Numbered from the stretch's first letter, positions 11,241 to 21,913 are shown. The stretch is DNA of 64,000 bases from Staphylococcus sp. IVB6181 (GCF_025561445.1 NZ_CP095096.1:2149822-2213821); one strand, 5' to 3'. Notes: generated by a model not told the origin, from the sequence alone. Program-made: numbers and translations.

Positions 11241-11771
11241 TTATGATTGGTACATCCCATCATTTTGCGAAGCAATAAAATCAAAAATAAGCGCAATCAA
11301 GCCCGGCTTATAATTAATAAATGCCTTTGAATCAAGCATGTCTAACAGTGTCTCGCGATTCACAAAACGGATGGCTTCGACTTCCTCTGGTTCAATGGAA
11401 ATATCCGTTTCATCTATATCTGCTTGAATCAAATAGATATCATCGAACCCAGCAGTGTAAGTCATAGCTAGTTGCGGACGCATTAAAGAGAAATCCAAGT
11501 CTAAATCCAGTTCTTCTTTGACTTCACGTTGTGCTGCTTGATTGCTTGTTTCTCCTTGCATCACTGCACCGGCTGCACTAAAGTCCCATAATCCAGGCCA
11601 TAGTTTTTTATCATGTTTTCTTTGTTGAATCAGCATTTCGCCTTTTTGATTAAATACACATACATGTACAACTAAATGATACGTGCCTTCTGGCAATTGG
11701 TGGCCGCGTTCAACAACTTGTCCTTTAAGTGCTTGGCGGTATTGATCATATAAATCCAGCATTTCAGACAT
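11241..11771 (-). CDS. NUDIX hydrolase
   Basis: 176 aa. The Nudix box is clear around residues 68-90: GAVMQGETSNQAAQREVKEE, giving the REVKEE metal-binding core; the usual glycine three residues later is Asp. Upstream is the typical RKHDKKLWPGLWDFSAAG strand-loop, which resembles the isopentenyl-diphosphate isomerase/YfcD branch of the family. It should hydrolyse a nucleoside diphosphate linked to another group, or a related pyrophosphate; the substrate cannot be read. It follows the DUF1871 gene with an 18-nt gap and both end at one terminator, so they are probably co-transcribed. Confidence 0.85.
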   Translation of the reverse strand: MSEMLDLYDQYRQALKGQVVERGHQLPEGTYHLVVHVCVFNQKGEMLIQQRKHDKKLWPGLWDFSAAGAVMQGETSNQAAQREVKEELDLDLDFSLMRPQLAMTYTAGFDDIYLIQADIDETDISIEPEEVEAIRFVNRETLLDMLDSKAFINYKPGLIALIFDFIASQNDGMYQS

Positions 11772-11789
11772 TCTTCTGTCCCTCCTGTA

Positions 11790-12047
11790 TTATAATCCGC
11801 ACGTGCCTTCTAATGATAAAGCTTCATCAGCTTTTTGTTTGCATGCTTTTATCGGCAAGCGTTCTTCAAATGAAAATATAAAGATATCTTGAAACTTCTG
11901 AGCAAGTTCATCAGCGTTTTCTGCTTGATGCACTGCATCCATCATTTCATATACTTCTGCATCGCCCATCGTTTTATCTTGAAATTGCATCGGATTCCAA
12001 TCTGCTAATAATTGGTATAAGGCAATGTTGACTTCATTCTTTTCCAT
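11790..12047 (-). CDS. DUF1871 family protein
   Basis: 85 aa, small and acidic, soluble. The sequence (IALYQLLADWNPMQF, then MMDAVHQAENADELAQKFQDIF) matches the DUF1871 pattern of Firmicutes proteins with a helical fold and no known activity. It has an AGGAGGG ribosome binding site and stands first in a two-gene unit with the NUDIX hydrolase. No catalytic motif is visible. Confidence 0.7.
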   Translation of the reverse strand: MEKNEVNIALYQLLADWNPMQFQDKTMGDAEVYEMMDAVHQAENADELAQKFQDIFIFSFEERLPIKACKQKADEALSLEGTCGL

Positions 12048-12073
12048 TCGATCAGTACCCTCCTCTATTACTT

Positions 12074-12109
12074 AAAATAAGCCCGATTTGCGTCTTCACA
12101 AATCGAGCT
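12074..12109 (-). terminator. Terminator of ppiB
   Basis: Minus strand: an 11-bp stem, AGCTCGATTTG with CAAATCGGGCT, loop of 8, then TATTTT. It lies just past the ppiB stop and before the DUF1871 start. Confidence 0.75.
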
Positions 12110-12141
12110 GTATCGGATTCATTTTTCATTAAAGTACAAGA

Positions 12142-12738
12142 TTATTTTTCTTCTACATCAATAGATTCGATGACTACATCGTGTACAGGTTTGTCTTGAG
12201 GTCCTACTTTAGTATTCGCGATATCTTCTAAAGTCGCTTCTCCATCGATTAATTGGCCGAATACTGTATGTTTTTGGTCTAACCAAGGTGTACCGCCTTT
12301 TTCACCGTATGCTTCTACGATTGGTTCTGGCCAACCGCCGTCAGCTAATTGATTCAACATGTTTTCAGGTACTTCTTTCATTTGTACAATAAAGAATTGA
12401 GAACCATTTGTATTCGGTCCTGCATTAGCCATTGATAATGCGCCGTATAAGTTGAAAGCTTCCATTGAGAATTCATCTTCGAATGAACCGCCGTAAATAC
12501 TTTCGCCGCCCATACCTGTTGCAGTCGGGTCGCCGCCTTGTACCATGAAATCGTTGATAACACGGTGGAATGTAATGCCGTCGTAATAACCGTTTTTAGC
12601 GTGTGTTACAAAGTTTTCTACTGTTTTCGGTGCTAAGTCCGGTAATAATTTAAATGTCATATCGCCTTTATTTGTATGCATTACTACTTTAATTTCATTA
12701 TCTTGTATTTCTTTATTTAATTGAGGATAGTTTGCCAT
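12142..12738 (-). CDS. ppiB: Cyclophilin-type peptidyl-prolyl cis-trans isomerase
   Basis: 198 aa from the start used here. Cyclophilins catalyse isomerisation of Xaa-Pro bonds and help folding; this one has no signal peptide and should be cytoplasmic. The active-site stretch [21 protein letters not shown] (catalytic Arg in FHR) and GSQFFIVQ are plain, followed by HTVFGQ. An upstream in-frame ATG exists at 12756, but a GGAG ribosome binding site lies inside that extension at the right distance from the ATG at 12738, and the protein then starts [10 protein letters not shown] as in S. aureus. It stands alone with its own terminator, divergent from the kapB-like gene. Confidence 0.93.
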   Translation of the reverse strand: MANYPQLNKEIQDNEIKVVMHTNKGDMTFKLLPDLAPKTVENFVTHAKNGYYDGITFHRVINDFMVQGGDPTATGMGGESIYGGSFEDEFSMEAFNLYGALSMANAGPNTNGSQFFIVQMKEVPENMLNQLADGGWPEPIVEAYGEKGGTPWLDQKHTVFGQLIDGEATLEDIANTKVGPQDKPVHDVVIESIDVEEK

Positions 12739-12810
12739 GTTAAATACTCCATTCATGTTAAGATTGATATATCACAATATTAACATATAGAACAGAAAGG
12801 AAGTATTAAA

Positions 12811-13194
12811 ATGTTATATCGTTTCTCACATAAAACCGGAACTTACGGTGTATCTATTGTAGAAGAGAAAGACAACGGGGAAGTCTTGGTTCAAGTCGAA
12901 CAAGTCATCAAGCATCCAAAACAAGGCGACTTGCATAACCCGAACGCAGTTGATGGTGTCTTCTTCCATGAACGCCGTGCACTCAGTCATTACGAAAAGA
13001 GATTCACACCACGTTCTAAATTACGTGATTTCAACGTAGAAACTTTAGATTACGCGGACTCTCTGCAGCAAGCGATTACAGATTTAGAAGAACAATTGCG
13101 ACAACAAGATACTGAACACGCAAAACGTTCTTTAGAGAACTTAAATACACTCAAAAAAGATTACAGCGTTCAGTATAAAAAAACTTTCCACTAA
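12811..13194 (+). CDS. kapB: KapB-like (kinase-associated lipoprotein B family) protein
   Basis: 127 aa. The N-terminal MLYRFSHKTGTYGVSIVEE and the following VLVQVEQVIKHPKQGDLHNP are the hallmark of the KapB family, a small beta-barrel. In Bacillus, KapB affects signalling to Spo0F through KinB and was called a lipoprotein. Here there is no signal peptide or lipobox and staphylococci do not sporulate, so the role must be different or unknown. The C-terminal third is a charged helix (LQQAITDLEEQLRQ). The start has AAAGGAAG upstream. It precedes the mnh operon, which has its own promoter. Confidence 0.75.
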   Translation: MLYRFSHKTGTYGVSIVEEKDNGEVLVQVEQVIKHPKQGDLHNPNAVDGVFFHERRALSHYEKRFTPRSKLRDFNVETLDYADSLQQAITDLEEQLRQQDTEHAKRSLENLNTLKKDYSVQYKKTFH

Positions 13195-13258
13195 AAATCA
13201 TGTGTTTCTTCTTATTTAACAGTTCCGTGAAATGTAAGCGGGTTACTGAAAATCAAGG

Positions 13259-13287
13259 TTTTTACCCCTATCACATTGATGTATAAT
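13259..13287 (+). promoter_or_regulatory. Candidate sigma-A promoter of the mnh operon
   Basis: A perfect TATAAT at 13282-13287 lies 33 nt before the first mnh codon and 24 nt before an AAAGGAGG ribosome binding site. The matching -35 (13259-13264, TTTTTA) is poor, so the promoter may rely on an activator or on contacts around the -10. Confidence 0.5.
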
Positions 13288-13319
13288 GGGGTTATCTTAT
13301 ATTCAAAGGAGGACAAATA

Positions 13320-15737
13320 ATGAGTTGGTTACATGCAGCGGTATTGTTGCCGTTCATCTTTGCACTCATTATCCCTATTGTTTATCGTTTTATTAAACGT
13401 ATACATATAGGATGGTTCGTATTGCCTGTCCCCGTCGTTTTATTTATTTATTTCTTAACTTATATTTCGACAACGATGTCAGGTAAACCTAGATTTGCGG
13501 AATTGCAATGGATGCCGCAGATCGGTATGAACTTTAATTTATATGTAGATGGCTTAAGTTTATTATTCAGTTTATTGATTACAGGTATCGGTTCACTCGT
13601 TACTTTCTATTCAATCAGCTATCTAAGCAAAAAAGAACAACTAGGGAATTTCTATTGCTATTTACTACTCTTTATGGGTGCAATGTTAGGCGTCGTTTTA
13701 TCTGATAATGTCTTCATGCTGTATTTATTCTGGGAAATGACTTCATTTTCTAGTTTCTTATTAATTTCATTTTGGCGTACACGCCATGCTTCATTGTATG
13801 GTGCGCAAAAGTCATTATTAATTACAGTATTCGGCGGACTATCTTTACTCGGCGGCCTTATCTTAATGACACTTTCAGGACACTCAACAAGTATTCGCCA
13901 TCTCATTGCTCATGCCTCTGAGATTCAATCGAGTCCATTCTTTATTTTGGCTATGATTTTAATACTCTTTGGCGCAATGACAAAATCTGCACAATTTCCA
14001 TTTTACATATGGTTGCCAGATGCAATGGAAGCACCAACACCAGTCAGTGCTTATCTTCACTCAGCTACCATGGTAAAAGCAGGCATTTACTTAGTTGCAC
14101 GTCTTACACCTATCTTCGCCTTGTCTCAAGGATGGATTTGGGCTGTAACAGCAATTGGATTAATTACATTGTTCTGGGCATCTTTAAATGCGACAAAACA
14201 AGCAGATTTGAAGGGAATCTTGGCATTCTCGACGGTTTCACAACTCGGTATGGTCATGTCCATGCTTGGTATTGGTGCAGTAAGTTTCCATTACCAAGGT
14301 GAACAAAGTCAGATGTATGCAGCAGCTTTCGTTGCAGCAGTCTTTCACTTAATCAACCATGCCACTTTCAAATGTGCCCTCTTCATGATTGCAGGTATTG
14401 TCGATCATGAAACAGGAACACGTGATGTGCGTAAATTGGGCGGACTTATGACCGTTATGCCGATTTCATTTACAATCACAGTAATTTCAGCACTAAGTAT
14501 GGCCGGTGTTCCGCCGTTCAACGGATTCTTATCTAAAGAAAGTTTCCTTGAAGCGATGATTAATGTTACACATGCCGGTATTTTCAGTTTGAATACACTT
14601 GGTGTACTGATTCCGATTGTCGCAATACTCGGCAGTATTTTTACATTCGTTTATTCAGTAAGATTTATCGGTCAAATCTTTTGGGGCTCTTACAAACCGG
14701 ACGATTTACCGCACAAACCACATGAACCTTCAGTATTAATGTGGATTGCGCCGGCATTTTTAGCTGTATTAGTCGTACTTTTCGGTTTATTCCCAGGTCT
14801 TTTAGCTAAACCGATTATCGATCCTGCCAGTCAGGCGATACGTAATGCTGAGTTGCCAGATGCAGAATTCCATTTATTCCATGGTTTCACACCTGCATTC
14901 TTCTCAACGTTATTCATTTACGTCATCGGTATCTTATTGATATTGGCTTATCATAAGTGGGTTAAAATCTTGGAAGCTATCCCTGAACGCTTAGAACTTA
15001 ACTATTTCTACAATCGTTCATCTGATAACTTGCCAAGCTATTCTAAAAAAGTCACAAACACTTATATGAGCGGATTTATCCGCAATAAATTACTTGTCAT
15101 TATGGGAAGTTTGATTGCGTTAGCAGTCATTACAATATTATGCATGCCATTCACATTGAATTTTGAACATGTTACACGCGTCAGATCTTATGAAATCATT
15201 ATCGTAGTGATGATTCTTGCATCTGCTACAATGATTGTATTTGCGCGTTCAAGATTGTTCAGCATTATCATGTTAAGTGCGGTCGGCTATTCTATGGCGA
15301 TATTCTTTATCTTCTTTAACGCACCGGACTTGGCATTGACACAATTCGTAGTTGAAACAATCTCAACAGCATTGTTCTTATTATGTTTCTACCACTTGCC
15401 TAACTTAAACCGACACAATGAATCTACTTCATTCAAAGTTGTCAATGCGATTATCGCAGGCGGCGTTGGTTTAGTAGTGACTGTACTCGGTTTAATTGCA
15501 TACGGTAACAGACATTTCGAATCAATTGCACAATTCTATAAAGACAATGTGCTTAGCTTAGCGCATGGTAACAACATGGTAAACGTTATCCTTGTCGACT
15601 TCCGTGGTACCGATACATTATTCGAATCATCTGTACTCGGTATTGCAGGACTTGGTGTTTACACATTGATTAAATTGCGCTCTAAACACAAAAACGGTTA
15701 TGAAAGGGTGGAAGAAAATGAACAAACAGAAAAATGA
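13320..15737 (+). CDS. mnhA1: Na+/H+ antiporter subunit A (Mrp/Mnh1 complex)
   Basis: 805 aa, close to the S. aureus MnhA1 length. The largest subunit of the Mrp-type cation/proton antiporter, related to NuoL of complex I. About 20 membrane helices. The NuoL-like core shows [16 protein letters not shown] near residue 138 and [21 protein letters not shown] at about 228, with the Lys/His residues of the proton channel. The C-terminal part ([20 protein letters not shown]) is the MrpA-specific extension. It starts a seven-gene operon of overlapping genes. The complex uses the proton motive force to expel Na+ and supports growth at alkaline pH and with salt. Confidence 0.95.
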   Translation: MSWLHAAVLLPFIFALIIPIVYRFIKRIHIGWFVLPVPVVLFIYFLTYISTTMSGKPRFAELQWMPQIGMNFNLYVDGLSLLFSLLITGIGSLVTFYSISYLSKKEQLGNFYCYLLLFMGAMLGVVLSDNVFMLYLFWEMTSFSSFLLISFWRTRHASLYGAQKSLLITVFGGLSLLGGLILMTLSGHSTSIRHLIAHASEIQSSPFFILAMILILFGAMTKSAQFPFYIWLPDAMEAPTPVSAYLHSATMVKAGIYLVARLTPIFALSQGWIWAVTAIGLITLFWASLNATKQADLKGILAFSTVSQLGMVMSMLGIGAVSFHYQGEQSQMYAAAFVAAVFHLINHATFKCALFMIAGIVDHETGTRDVRKLGGLMTVMPISFTITVISALSMAGVPPFNGFLSKESFLEAMINVTHAGIFSLNTLGVLIPIVAILGSIFTFVYSVRFIGQIFWGSYKPDDLPHKPHEPSVLMWIAPAFLAVLVVLFGLFPGLLAKPIIDPASQAIRNAELPDAEFHLFHGFTPAFFSTLFIYVIGILLILAYHKWVKILEAIPERLELNYFYNRSSDNLPSYSKKVTNTYMSGFIRNKLLVIMGSLIALAVITILCMPFTLNFEHVTRVRSYEIIIVVMILASATMIVFARSRLFSIIMLSAVGYSMAIFFIFFNAPDLALTQFVVETISTALFLLCFYHLPNLNRHNESTSFKVVNAIIAGGVGLVVTVLGLIAYGNRHFESIAQFYKDNVLSLAHGNNMVNVILVDFRGTDTLFESSVLGIAGLGVYTLIKLRSKHKNGYERVEENEQTEK

Positions 15738-16146
15738 TATTATCTTTCAGTATTCAACAATCGTCATTTTCTTCCTGATCATGATGTTTGCCTTTTCGTT
15801 ATTCCTTAACGGACATTATCAACCAGGAGGAGGATTTATCGGAGGCTTGCTCGTTTCAAGTTCTTTAGTACTTGTGGCAGTTTCCTATGACGTTAAAACC
15901 ATGCGTAAAATCTTCCCATGGGACTTTAAAAAATTAATTGCTGCCGGCTTAACATTTTGTGTATTAACACCTATGGCAAGTTGGTTATACGGCAAGAATT
16001 TCTTCACACACAAAGTGTTTGAAATTCCGCTTCCATTATTAAAACCAATGGAAATCCACACTGCAGTCTTCTTTGACTTAGGTGTACTGCTTGCAGTAGT
16101 CGGTACAGTAATGACGATTATTTTAGCGATTGGAGAGAATGAGTAA
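15718..16146 (+). CDS. mnhB1: Na+/H+ antiporter subunit B
   Basis: 142 aa with four membrane helices (MnhB domain): [20 protein letters not shown] is the family signature. The start is taken as the ATG at 15718, inside the last codons of mnhA, because an AAAGGGTGG ribosome binding site precedes it and the protein then reads MNKQKND as in S. aureus; an ATG 18 nt earlier lies on the wrong side of that site. It overlaps mnhA by 20 nt, which suggests translational coupling. It is a partner of subunits A, C and D in the membrane complex. Confidence 0.94.
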   Translation: MNKQKNDIIFQYSTIVIFFLIMMFAFSLFLNGHYQPGGGFIGGLLVSSSLVLVAVSYDVKTMRKIFPWDFKKLIAAGLTFCVLTPMASWLYGKNFFTHKVFEIPLPLLKPMEIHTAVFFDLGVLLAVVGTVMTIILAIGENE

Positions 16147-16496
16147 TGGAAATAATTATGATTATTGTTTGCGGTATCTTAACATCAATCAGTATCTATC
16201 TCATTTTATCTAAGAGCTTGATTCGAATCATTATCGGTACCGCTGTTCAAACGCACGCAGCCAACTTGTTTTTAATTACAATGGGCGGTTTGGGCGAAGG
16301 TACTGTACCTATTTTCAAACACGGTACAAAAAATTACGTCGACCCTATTCCGCAAGCATTGATTTTAACTGCGATTGTTATTTCATTCGCAGTAACCGCG
16401 TTCTTCTTAGTACTTGCCTTTAGAAGTTATAAAGAACTCGGAACTGACAACGTAGAAAGAATGAAGGGAGTGCCTGAAGATGATGACTCAAGATAA
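16146..16496 (+). CDS. mnhC1: Na+/H+ antiporter subunit C
   Basis: 116 aa, three membrane helices, homologous to NuoK of complex I. Visible are [19 protein letters not shown] and [19 protein letters not shown], the family signature with a Glu/Asp-poor third helix. Its ATG overlaps the mnhB stop (ATGGA/TAATG type junction). The last residues [17 protein letters not shown] match S. aureus MnhC1 almost exactly. The gene overlaps mnhD by 17 nt. Confidence 0.95.
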   Translation: MEIIMIIVCGILTSISIYLILSKSLIRIIIGTAVQTHAANLFLITMGGLGEGTVPIFKHGTKNYVDPIPQALILTAIVISFAVTAFFLVLAFRSYKELGTDNVERMKGVPEDDDSR

Positions 16497-17979
16497 CTTG
16501 ATTGCAGCGATGCTGATTGTTCCAATGATTACAGCAGTTGTACTCGTATTTATCGGCAAGCGCCCTTTCATTAAACGTTATGTTGCTTTAGCAGGATCAT
16601 TAATTGCTTTAGGTTTTGCAATTGTCAACTTCATTAACGTTTGGCACCATGGCCCTCTTAAATTAGAATTAGGTTCATGGAAAGCACCATACAGTATTGT
16701 ATTTGTACTTGATTTATTCAGTGCCATTTTAGTCATTACAAGCTTGATTGTAACGATATTGATTATCTTATTCTCATATCAATCTATCGGCTTGCATCGC
16801 GAAACATATTACTATTACTTTGCAGTAATGTTTATGGAAACAGGTATCATCGGTGCCTTTATTACAGGCGATATTTTCAACATGTTCGTATTCTTCGAAG
16901 TATTTTTAATTTCGTCTTACGCATTGCTGGTTATCGGCGGTACTAAAATCCAACTGCAAGAAAGTATCAAATACTTGCTCGTAAACGTAGCATCATCAGC
17001 CTTCTTTGTTATGGCAGTCGGTATTTTATACTCTGTCGTCGGCACATTGAATATGGCTGATATCAGTAAGAAACTCGGCCACTTGTCAGATACAGACAGC
17101 GGACTGGTCAGCATTGTCTTTATCATGTTCCTATTCGTATTTGCGACAAAAGCCGGTGCTTTCCCAATGTATGTATGGTTGCCTGGTGCATATTACGCAC
17201 CTCCGTTCGCAATCATCGCATTCTTTGGTGCATTGCTTACAAAAGTCGGTGTCTATGCGATCGCAAGAACATTAAGCTTGTTCTTTGCAGACTCGCTTTC
17301 ATTCTCGCACTATACCGTGCTGATCTTAGCATTGCTTACGATCATCTTTGGTTCTATCGGAGCCATCAGCTATAACGACACTAAGAAAATCATCTTGTAT
17401 AACATTATGATTGCGGTCGGTATTATCTTAGTCGGTGTAGCAATGATGAATGAAGACGGTATTATCGGCGCATTGTATTACACAGTCAACGACATGCTCA
17501 TTAAAGCTGCTTTATTCTTCTTAATCGGTATTATGCTTAAGATTACCAATACCACAGATTTACGGAAGTTCAGCGGCTTGATTAAAGGCTATCCGATTTT
17601 AGGTTGGACATTCTTTATCGCATGTTTAAACCTGGCTGGTATTCCGCCTTTCAGCGGTTTCTACGGTAAAATGTTTATCGTCAAAGCTGCTTTTGAAAAA
17701 GGCTTCTATATCAGCGGTATTGTTGTATTGCTTTCAAGTCTGTTGATTTTATACTCTGTCATGAAAATCTTTATCAAAGGCTTCTTCGGTGAAGCAAAAG
17801 GTTATAAGATCAACCATAAATTACATTATCGCGGCTTGCTCAGCGTCGCTATTCTTGCTGTCGCATTATGTGTTGTATTCAGTTTTGCTGCAGATTGGTT
17901 ATATCCGTTTATCAAAGAAGCAGCAGTGACTTTCTACGACCCTAAAGCATATATCGACAGCGTATTGGGGGTGAAATAA
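16480..17979 (+). CDS. mnhD1: Na+/H+ antiporter subunit D
   Basis: 499 aa, about 14 membrane helices, homologous to NuoM/NuoN. The proton-channel segments are present: [25 protein letters not shown] with the key Glu in FFEV, and [19 protein letters not shown] with the conserved Lys. SLAGIPPxSGFYGK appears as [16 protein letters not shown]. Length matches S. aureus MnhD1 (498 aa). It overlaps the end of mnhC and is followed at once by mnhE. Confidence 0.95.
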   Translation: MMTQDNLIAAMLIVPMITAVVLVFIGKRPFIKRYVALAGSLIALGFAIVNFINVWHHGPLKLELGSWKAPYSIVFVLDLFSAILVITSLIVTILIILFSYQSIGLHRETYYYYFAVMFMETGIIGAFITGDIFNMFVFFEVFLISSYALLVIGGTKIQLQESIKYLLVNVASSAFFVMAVGILYSVVGTLNMADISKKLGHLSDTDSGLVSIVFIMFLFVFATKAGAFPMYVWLPGAYYAPPFAIIAFFGALLTKVGVYAIARTLSLFFADSLSFSHYTVLILALLTIIFGSIGAISYNDTKKIILYNIMIAVGIILVGVAMMNEDGIIGALYYTVNDMLIKAALFFLIGIMLKITNTTDLRKFSGLIKGYPILGWTFFIACLNLAGIPPFSGFYGKMFIVKAAFEKGFYISGIVVLLSSLLILYSVMKIFIKGFFGEAKGYKINHKLHYRGLLSVAILAVALCVVFSFAADWLYPFIKEAAVTFYDPKAYIDSVLGVK

Positions 17980-17980
17980 T

Positions 17981-18460
17981 ATGGCAATTCAAGTTTTAGT
18001 TAATATTTTACTTGCTATATTTTGGCTGTTTGTCAATGACAGCTACACTCTTAACAATTTCGTACTCGGATTTATTTTCGGGCTGCTGCTCGTTTACTTA
18101 ATGCGAAAAATTTTACCTGGTCGTTTCTACATCGTGACTTTATATTATGTGATTAAATTAATGGTGATTTTCTTAATCGAATTAATCAAAGCTAATATCG
18201 ATGTTATCCGAATTGTAGTTAAACCGAAAATCGACAATCAACCAGCATTCTTTGTCTACGACACAGATTTAAAACAGTCTTGGGAAGTTGTCGTATTAAG
18301 TACCCTCATCACTTTAACTCCAGGAACGATTGTTCTCGGTGTCAGTGATGATCAAACAAAAATCTATATTCACTGTTTAGATTTCAGTACTAAAGAAGAA
18401 GAAATCGAAGGTATCAAATCGTCATTAGAAAAAGCTGTCAGAGAGGTGGGAGAAGTATAA
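17981..18460 (+). CDS. mnhE1: Na+/H+ antiporter subunit E
   Basis: 159 aa. MrpE family: two or three N-terminal membrane helices ([20 protein letters not shown], then [18 protein letters not shown]) and a cytoplasmic C-terminal domain with [15 protein letters not shown]. Starts one base after the mnhD stop with GGGGGTG upstream. Needed for assembly of the Mrp complex in studied systems; no enzymatic motif. Confidence 0.94.
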   Translation: MAIQVLVNILLAIFWLFVNDSYTLNNFVLGFIFGLLLVYLMRKILPGRFYIVTLYYVIKLMVIFLIELIKANIDVIRIVVKPKIDNQPAFFVYDTDLKQSWEVVVLSTLITLTPGTIVLGVSDDQTKIYIHCLDFSTKEEEIEGIKSSLEKAVREVGEV

Positions 18461-18756
18461 TGTTTGCCTTTAACGTAGTAATTATCATTGCACTTGTCAT
18501 TGTTGCACTGTCGATTCTAGGTATGCTTGTCCGTGTAATGCTCGGCCCTTCTCTTGCAGACCGAGTTGTGGCTCTAGATGCGATTGGTATTCAGCTGATG
18601 GCTATCGTCGCATTGTTCAGTATCTTCTTAGATACAAAATACATGATTTCCGCAATACTTTTAATCGGAATTATCGCATTCCTAGGTACAGCTGTTTTCG
18701 CCAAATATATGCAGAAAGGCAAGGTGATCGAACATGATAGAAACAGTAATGATTAG
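18460..18756 (+). CDS. mnhF1: Na+/H+ antiporter subunit F
   Basis: 98 aa with three membrane helices. The family core [22 protein letters not shown], with the conserved acidic residue of helix 2, is clear. The start codon shares a base with the mnhE stop, and the 3' end overlaps mnhG by 23 nt. Small integral subunit of the Mrp complex. Confidence 0.94.
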   Translation: MFAFNVVIIIALVIVALSILGMLVRVMLGPSLADRVVALDAIGIQLMAIVALFSIFLDTKYMISAILLIGIIAFLGTAVFAKYMQKGKVIEHDRNSND

Positions 18757-19105
18757 TTTAGCATTATTCTTTGTTGTCATAGGAGCGATCATCAGCGCCC
18801 TTTCTTCAATCGGTATCCTGCGTCTTAAAGATGTTTACGGACGTTCTCACGCAGCTGGTAAAGCAGCTACATTAGGATCTATGAGTTTGATGCTCGGTGT
18901 TTTCTTATACTTTATCGGTAAAGACCACTTCGTCAATCCGCAGTTATTAATCGGGATTTTATTCATTTTAATTACAGGTCCTTTATCCAGCCACTTGATT
19001 ATCAAAGCGGCATATAAAGTCAAAACACCTTATTCTAAATCAACACAATTAGATGAAATCAGCGAAGCACAACAAGAAAAACCAAAACCTGCAAGTAAAT
19101 CATAA
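18734..19105 (+). CDS. mnhG1: Na+/H+ antiporter subunit G
   Basis: 123 aa, three membrane helices (MrpG/PhaG family), marked by [20 protein letters not shown] and the [14 protein letters not shown] segment. A polar tail of 20 residues follows. Last gene of the operon, followed directly by a strong terminator. The overlap with mnhF points to coupled translation across the whole operon. Confidence 0.94.
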   Translation: MIETVMISLALFFVVIGAIISALSSIGILRLKDVYGRSHAAGKAATLGSMSLMLGVFLYFIGKDHFVNPQLLIGILFILITGPLSSHLIIKAAYKVKTPYSKSTQLDEISEAQQEKPKPASKS

Positions 19106-19115
19106 TGAAGATTTC

Positions 19116-19161
19116 AGACGCTGTAAAAGCTGTTTAATCAGTCTTTTACAGCGTCTTTTTT
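19116..19161 (+). terminator. Terminator of the mnh operon
   Basis: A perfect 14-bp stem, AGACGCTGTAAAAG with CTTTTACAGCGTCT, loop of 13, then TTTTTATT. It begins about 10 nt after the mnhG stop codon. Confidence 0.93.
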
Positions 19162-19241
19162 ATTGGCTTTAACTTGAGAACAGCAGTCACTTGTGCTATA
19201 TTAAATAAATCGAAACTATTACGATTTAAGAAGGTGACGCT

Positions 19242-20390
19242 ATGTCTTGGACAATCGTTGGCGGCGGTATTCACGCTGTAACAATTGCTATAAAATTACG
19301 CGCTTCAGGCCTTCCTGCTGAAGCATTGACTATTATTGACCCTCATGACTCCTTGTGTGAACAATTTGATGACTTCTCATGCCGAATCGGTATGCCATTC
19401 TTACGCTCACCGCATGTGCATCATGTACATCCCGACCCTTTCCACTTGAAAAAATTCGCCAAACACCACCAATATACCGGAGCAACTTACGGTAAATATC
19501 AACGCCCGCAACGTGATATGTTCATGGACCATGTGCATAAAATGCTGCATGAATTCGATTTAAACAGTCGCCACATTAAAGATATTGCGACGAACGTCGA
19601 ACAAGTCGATGGGCAATGGAAAGTCGATATGAAAGCACACGACAGTGTTATCAGCGACCACCTCTTATTAGCCATCGGCAGTAATAATATCCCGCACATT
19701 CCAGATATGTATCAAAATCAGCCTGATGTACAACATATCTTTGATGATACAGAAACACCTTATCATAATGCGTCTCACGTCATCGGCAGCGGTATCACTG
19801 CAGCACACTTAACATTAAAACTGATTGAAGATTCCGCTTCTGATGTAATTCACTTATGGATGAATAAAGATATAGAAGTTTATGATTTTGATGCTGATCC
19901 AGGATGGCTCGGTCCGAAGAAAATGACACATTATCGTGAAATCGATTCATCCAAAGAGCGCTTGAATATCATTGCTCAAGAACGTCATAAAGGTTCTATG
20001 CCTAAAGAGCTTTATTTGCGTCTTAAGAAGCATGTACAAGAAGGACAGCTTCAAATACATGTAAATGAAATCAAAGACATTAAAGACCACCAAATCATCA
20101 CTGACAAAGCAGCGTATGATTATGATACTATTCTGCTTGCGACAGGCTTTAAAAATAATATTATGCAGCTGCCTGTCATTCAAAACTTTGTGCAGCACAA
20201 CCAAGCACCATTAACAGAAACAAAGCACCCTAAACTAAGTGAAAGCTTAGAATGGATGCCTGGTGTATTTGTATCCGGTGCACTTGCAGATATAGAGTTA
20301 GGACCATTCGCAAGAAGCTTTGCGGGCGGCAGAGAAGCTGCTGACCGTATTGCTAAAGCTTATCTCAATGAAAATGTTAAAGTTTCATAG
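19242..20390 (+). CDS. FAD/NAD(P)-binding flavoprotein (N-hydroxylase / SidA-PvdA-like fold)
   Basis: 382 aa with two Rossmann folds. The FAD site is VGGGIHAVTIAIKLRASG at residues 4-22 and the NAD(P) site is HVIGSGITAAHLTLKLIED near residue 180. DTILLATGF at about 300 is the ATG motif typical of flavin monooxygenase-like enzymes, and EWMPGVFVSGALADIELGP closes the FAD pocket. The overall order resembles lysine/ornithine N-hydroxylases and thioredoxin-reductase-like proteins, but the substrate is unknown and no siderophore gene is adjacent. The start has AAGAAGGTGA upstream. The ISL3 insertion begins 12 nt after its stop and separates it from its original terminator at about 21990. Confidence 0.75.
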   Translation: MSWTIVGGGIHAVTIAIKLRASGLPAEALTIIDPHDSLCEQFDDFSCRIGMPFLRSPHVHHVHPDPFHLKKFAKHHQYTGATYGKYQRPQRDMFMDHVHKMLHEFDLNSRHIKDIATNVEQVDGQWKVDMKAHDSVISDHLLLAIGSNNIPHIPDMYQNQPDVQHIFDDTETPYHNASHVIGSGITAAHLTLKLIEDSASDVIHLWMNKDIEVYDFDADPGWLGPKKMTHYREIDSSKERLNIIAQERHKGSMPKELYLRLKKHVQEGQLQIHVNEIKDIKDHQIITDKAAYDYDTILLATGFKNNIMQLPVIQNFVQHNQAPLTETKHPKLSESLEWMPGVFVSGALADIELGPFARSFAGGREAADRIAKAYLNENVKVS

Positions 20391-20393
20391 CAG

Positions 20394-20401
20394 AAAAAAT
20401 A
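20394..20401. repeat. Target site duplication, left copy
   Basis: AAAAAATA directly before the left inverted repeat. An identical 8-mer follows the right inverted repeat at 21983-21990. Eight bp is the usual duplication of ISL3-family elements. Confidence 0.93.
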
Positions 20402-20426
20402 GGCTCTATAATAAATTCGGTTGATG
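20402..20426 (+). repeat. Left terminal inverted repeat of the ISL3 element
   Basis: GGCTCTATAATAAATTCGGT and on to TTGATG; matches the complement of 21958-21982 except at positions 9-11. Confidence 0.93.
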
Positions 20427-20462
20427 AGATAACCTAGCGGTTATTTCTCAATCGAATTTTTT
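20414..20462 (+). terminator. Terminator hairpin in the left end of the IS
   Basis: A long stem of about 20 bp, AATTCGGTTGATGAGATAACC against GGTTATTTCTCAATCGAATT, loop TAGC, followed by TTTTTT. It uses half of the inverted repeat itself. It would stop transcription running in from the flavoprotein gene before it reaches the transposase. Confidence 0.75.
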
Positions 20463-20528
20463 GCATAAAAAGGGCGCAACCCCCTAATATTTAAGTTACC
20501 AACACAAATAAAGAGAGGAATTGCGCTT

Positions 20529-21851
20529 ATGACACATTGTATAGCAAAAATACTTGATTATAAAGGGAAAAATATTACTTTTTCTGATGATGTTCAGGAA
20601 GTTTACTTTAACTTGGTAAGAACTTTACTATTTAAAGGCACTTTGACATACACACCAGATTGTTGTGAAAACTGCGGAGCAGTAAATGAAAACCATAGAA
20701 TAGTAAAGAATGGTAAAAGAAAAACGATGATAAAGCTTATGAAGATTCAAGGTAGTCCCAGTTATTTAGAGCTTAAAAAACAAAGGTTCTTTTGTCGTTC
20801 ATGCCATTCATCATTTGTAGCAAAGACGAATTTTGTGAAAAAGCATCATAATTTCTGTAATAAATTAGCACTGCATATTCTGTATCAAAGCCATGAGAAT
20901 AGATCTTGCAAAGGCATTGCTTACGATAACAATGTTAGTTCTGCTTCTGTAATACGTTATATTAATAAAACTGCAAATAGTGTTAAGTTAGGTCCATTTA
21001 ATGAACTGCCCAAACATATCATGGTGGATGAATTCAAAAGTGTTAAAAATGTAGTAGGTAAAATGAGTTTTATATTTTGTGATGGTGATACGCATCAAAT
21101 CGTAGATATTTTACCTGATCGTAGAAAGCGTGCATTATTTGCTTATTTTATCCGGTTTGATAGAGAAGTAAGAAAAAGAGTTGAAACAGTTACAACCGAT
21201 ATGTACAGCCCATATATTTCTTTATTTAAGCAGTTATTTCCAAATGCGAAAATCATTTTAGATCGATTTCACCTTGTTCAAGCATTAAATAGAGAACTCA
21301 ATAGAGTTCGTATCAGGATAATGAATGAAAAAAGACATAAGGATGGCAAATACTATAGAAAACTTAAACATTATTGGAAGCTTATTCTTAAACCTTCCGA
21401 ATCCTTGAATAGTACGCTTTATAAAGATAACAAGCTTTTCCCTGGATTAGAATCAGAAAAATCAATGATAAATTTTATTTTGGGTGAAAGCCCAGAGTTA
21501 AAGGATGTCTATGACAAAGTAAATGCGCTTCGTACATCAATAAAGACCAATGAAAATCATAAATTAACTCATCAAATTCTTAAATACCTTAAGGATAGAA
21601 ATACTGATGGCGGACTTAAAAGAGTACTTAAAAGCTTTAGAAATTTTTTACCAGAAATTATGAATGCATTAAATCATCCTGGTCGCTCAAACGGCCCTAT
21701 AGAAGCTATAAATAACAACATTAAAGTACTAAAAAGAATCGCTTATGGATACAGAAATTTCTATAACTTCAGAAATAGAATTCTAATCAAATTCAAGCTA
21801 TTAGCTAAGAAAAAACATCGCTTCCATACCCCATTGCCTAAAGCAGCTTAA
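20529..21851 (+). CDS. ISL3-family transposase
   Basis: 440 aa, full length for the family. N-terminal zinc-binding region with CCENCG and CRSC pairs (about residues 41-95), a helix-turn-helix segment (CKGIAYDNNVSSASVIRYIN), then a DDE catalytic domain: VDEF near residue 170, TTDMYSPY with DRFHLVQA following near 220-245, and the final acidic residue in GPIEAINNNIK near 398. The start has GAGAGGAA upstream. The left-end hairpin should keep its expression low. Confidence 0.95.
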   Translation: MTHCIAKILDYKGKNITFSDDVQEVYFNLVRTLLFKGTLTYTPDCCENCGAVNENHRIVKNGKRKTMIKLMKIQGSPSYLELKKQRFFCRSCHSSFVAKTNFVKKHHNFCNKLALHILYQSHENRSCKGIAYDNNVSSASVIRYINKTANSVKLGPFNELPKHIMVDEFKSVKNVVGKMSFIFCDGDTHQIVDILPDRRKRALFAYFIRFDREVRKRVETVTTDMYSPYISLFKQLFPNAKIILDRFHLVQALNRELNRVRIRIMNEKRHKDGKYYRKLKHYWKLILKPSESLNSTLYKDNKLFPGLESEKSMINFILGESPELKDVYDKVNALRTSIKTNENHKLTHQILKYLKDRNTDGGLKRVLKSFRNFLPEIMNALNHPGRSNGPIEAINNNIKVLKRIAYGYRNFYNFRNRILIKFKLLAKKKHRFHTPLPKAA

Positions 21852-21852
21852 A

Positions 21853-21913
21853 ATAAAAAATGCTCAGTTAGTAATACTAAATTCCATAGGAATTAAAGCA
21901 ATACTAGCTGAGC
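21853..21913 (-). terminator. Terminator-like hairpin in the right end of the IS
   Basis: GCTCAGTTAGTA (21862) pairs with TACTAGCTGAGC (21902), 11 of 12, with a small inner hairpin. Read on the minus strand it is followed by TTTTTTATTTT, so it would stop transcription entering from the right. Confidence 0.65.
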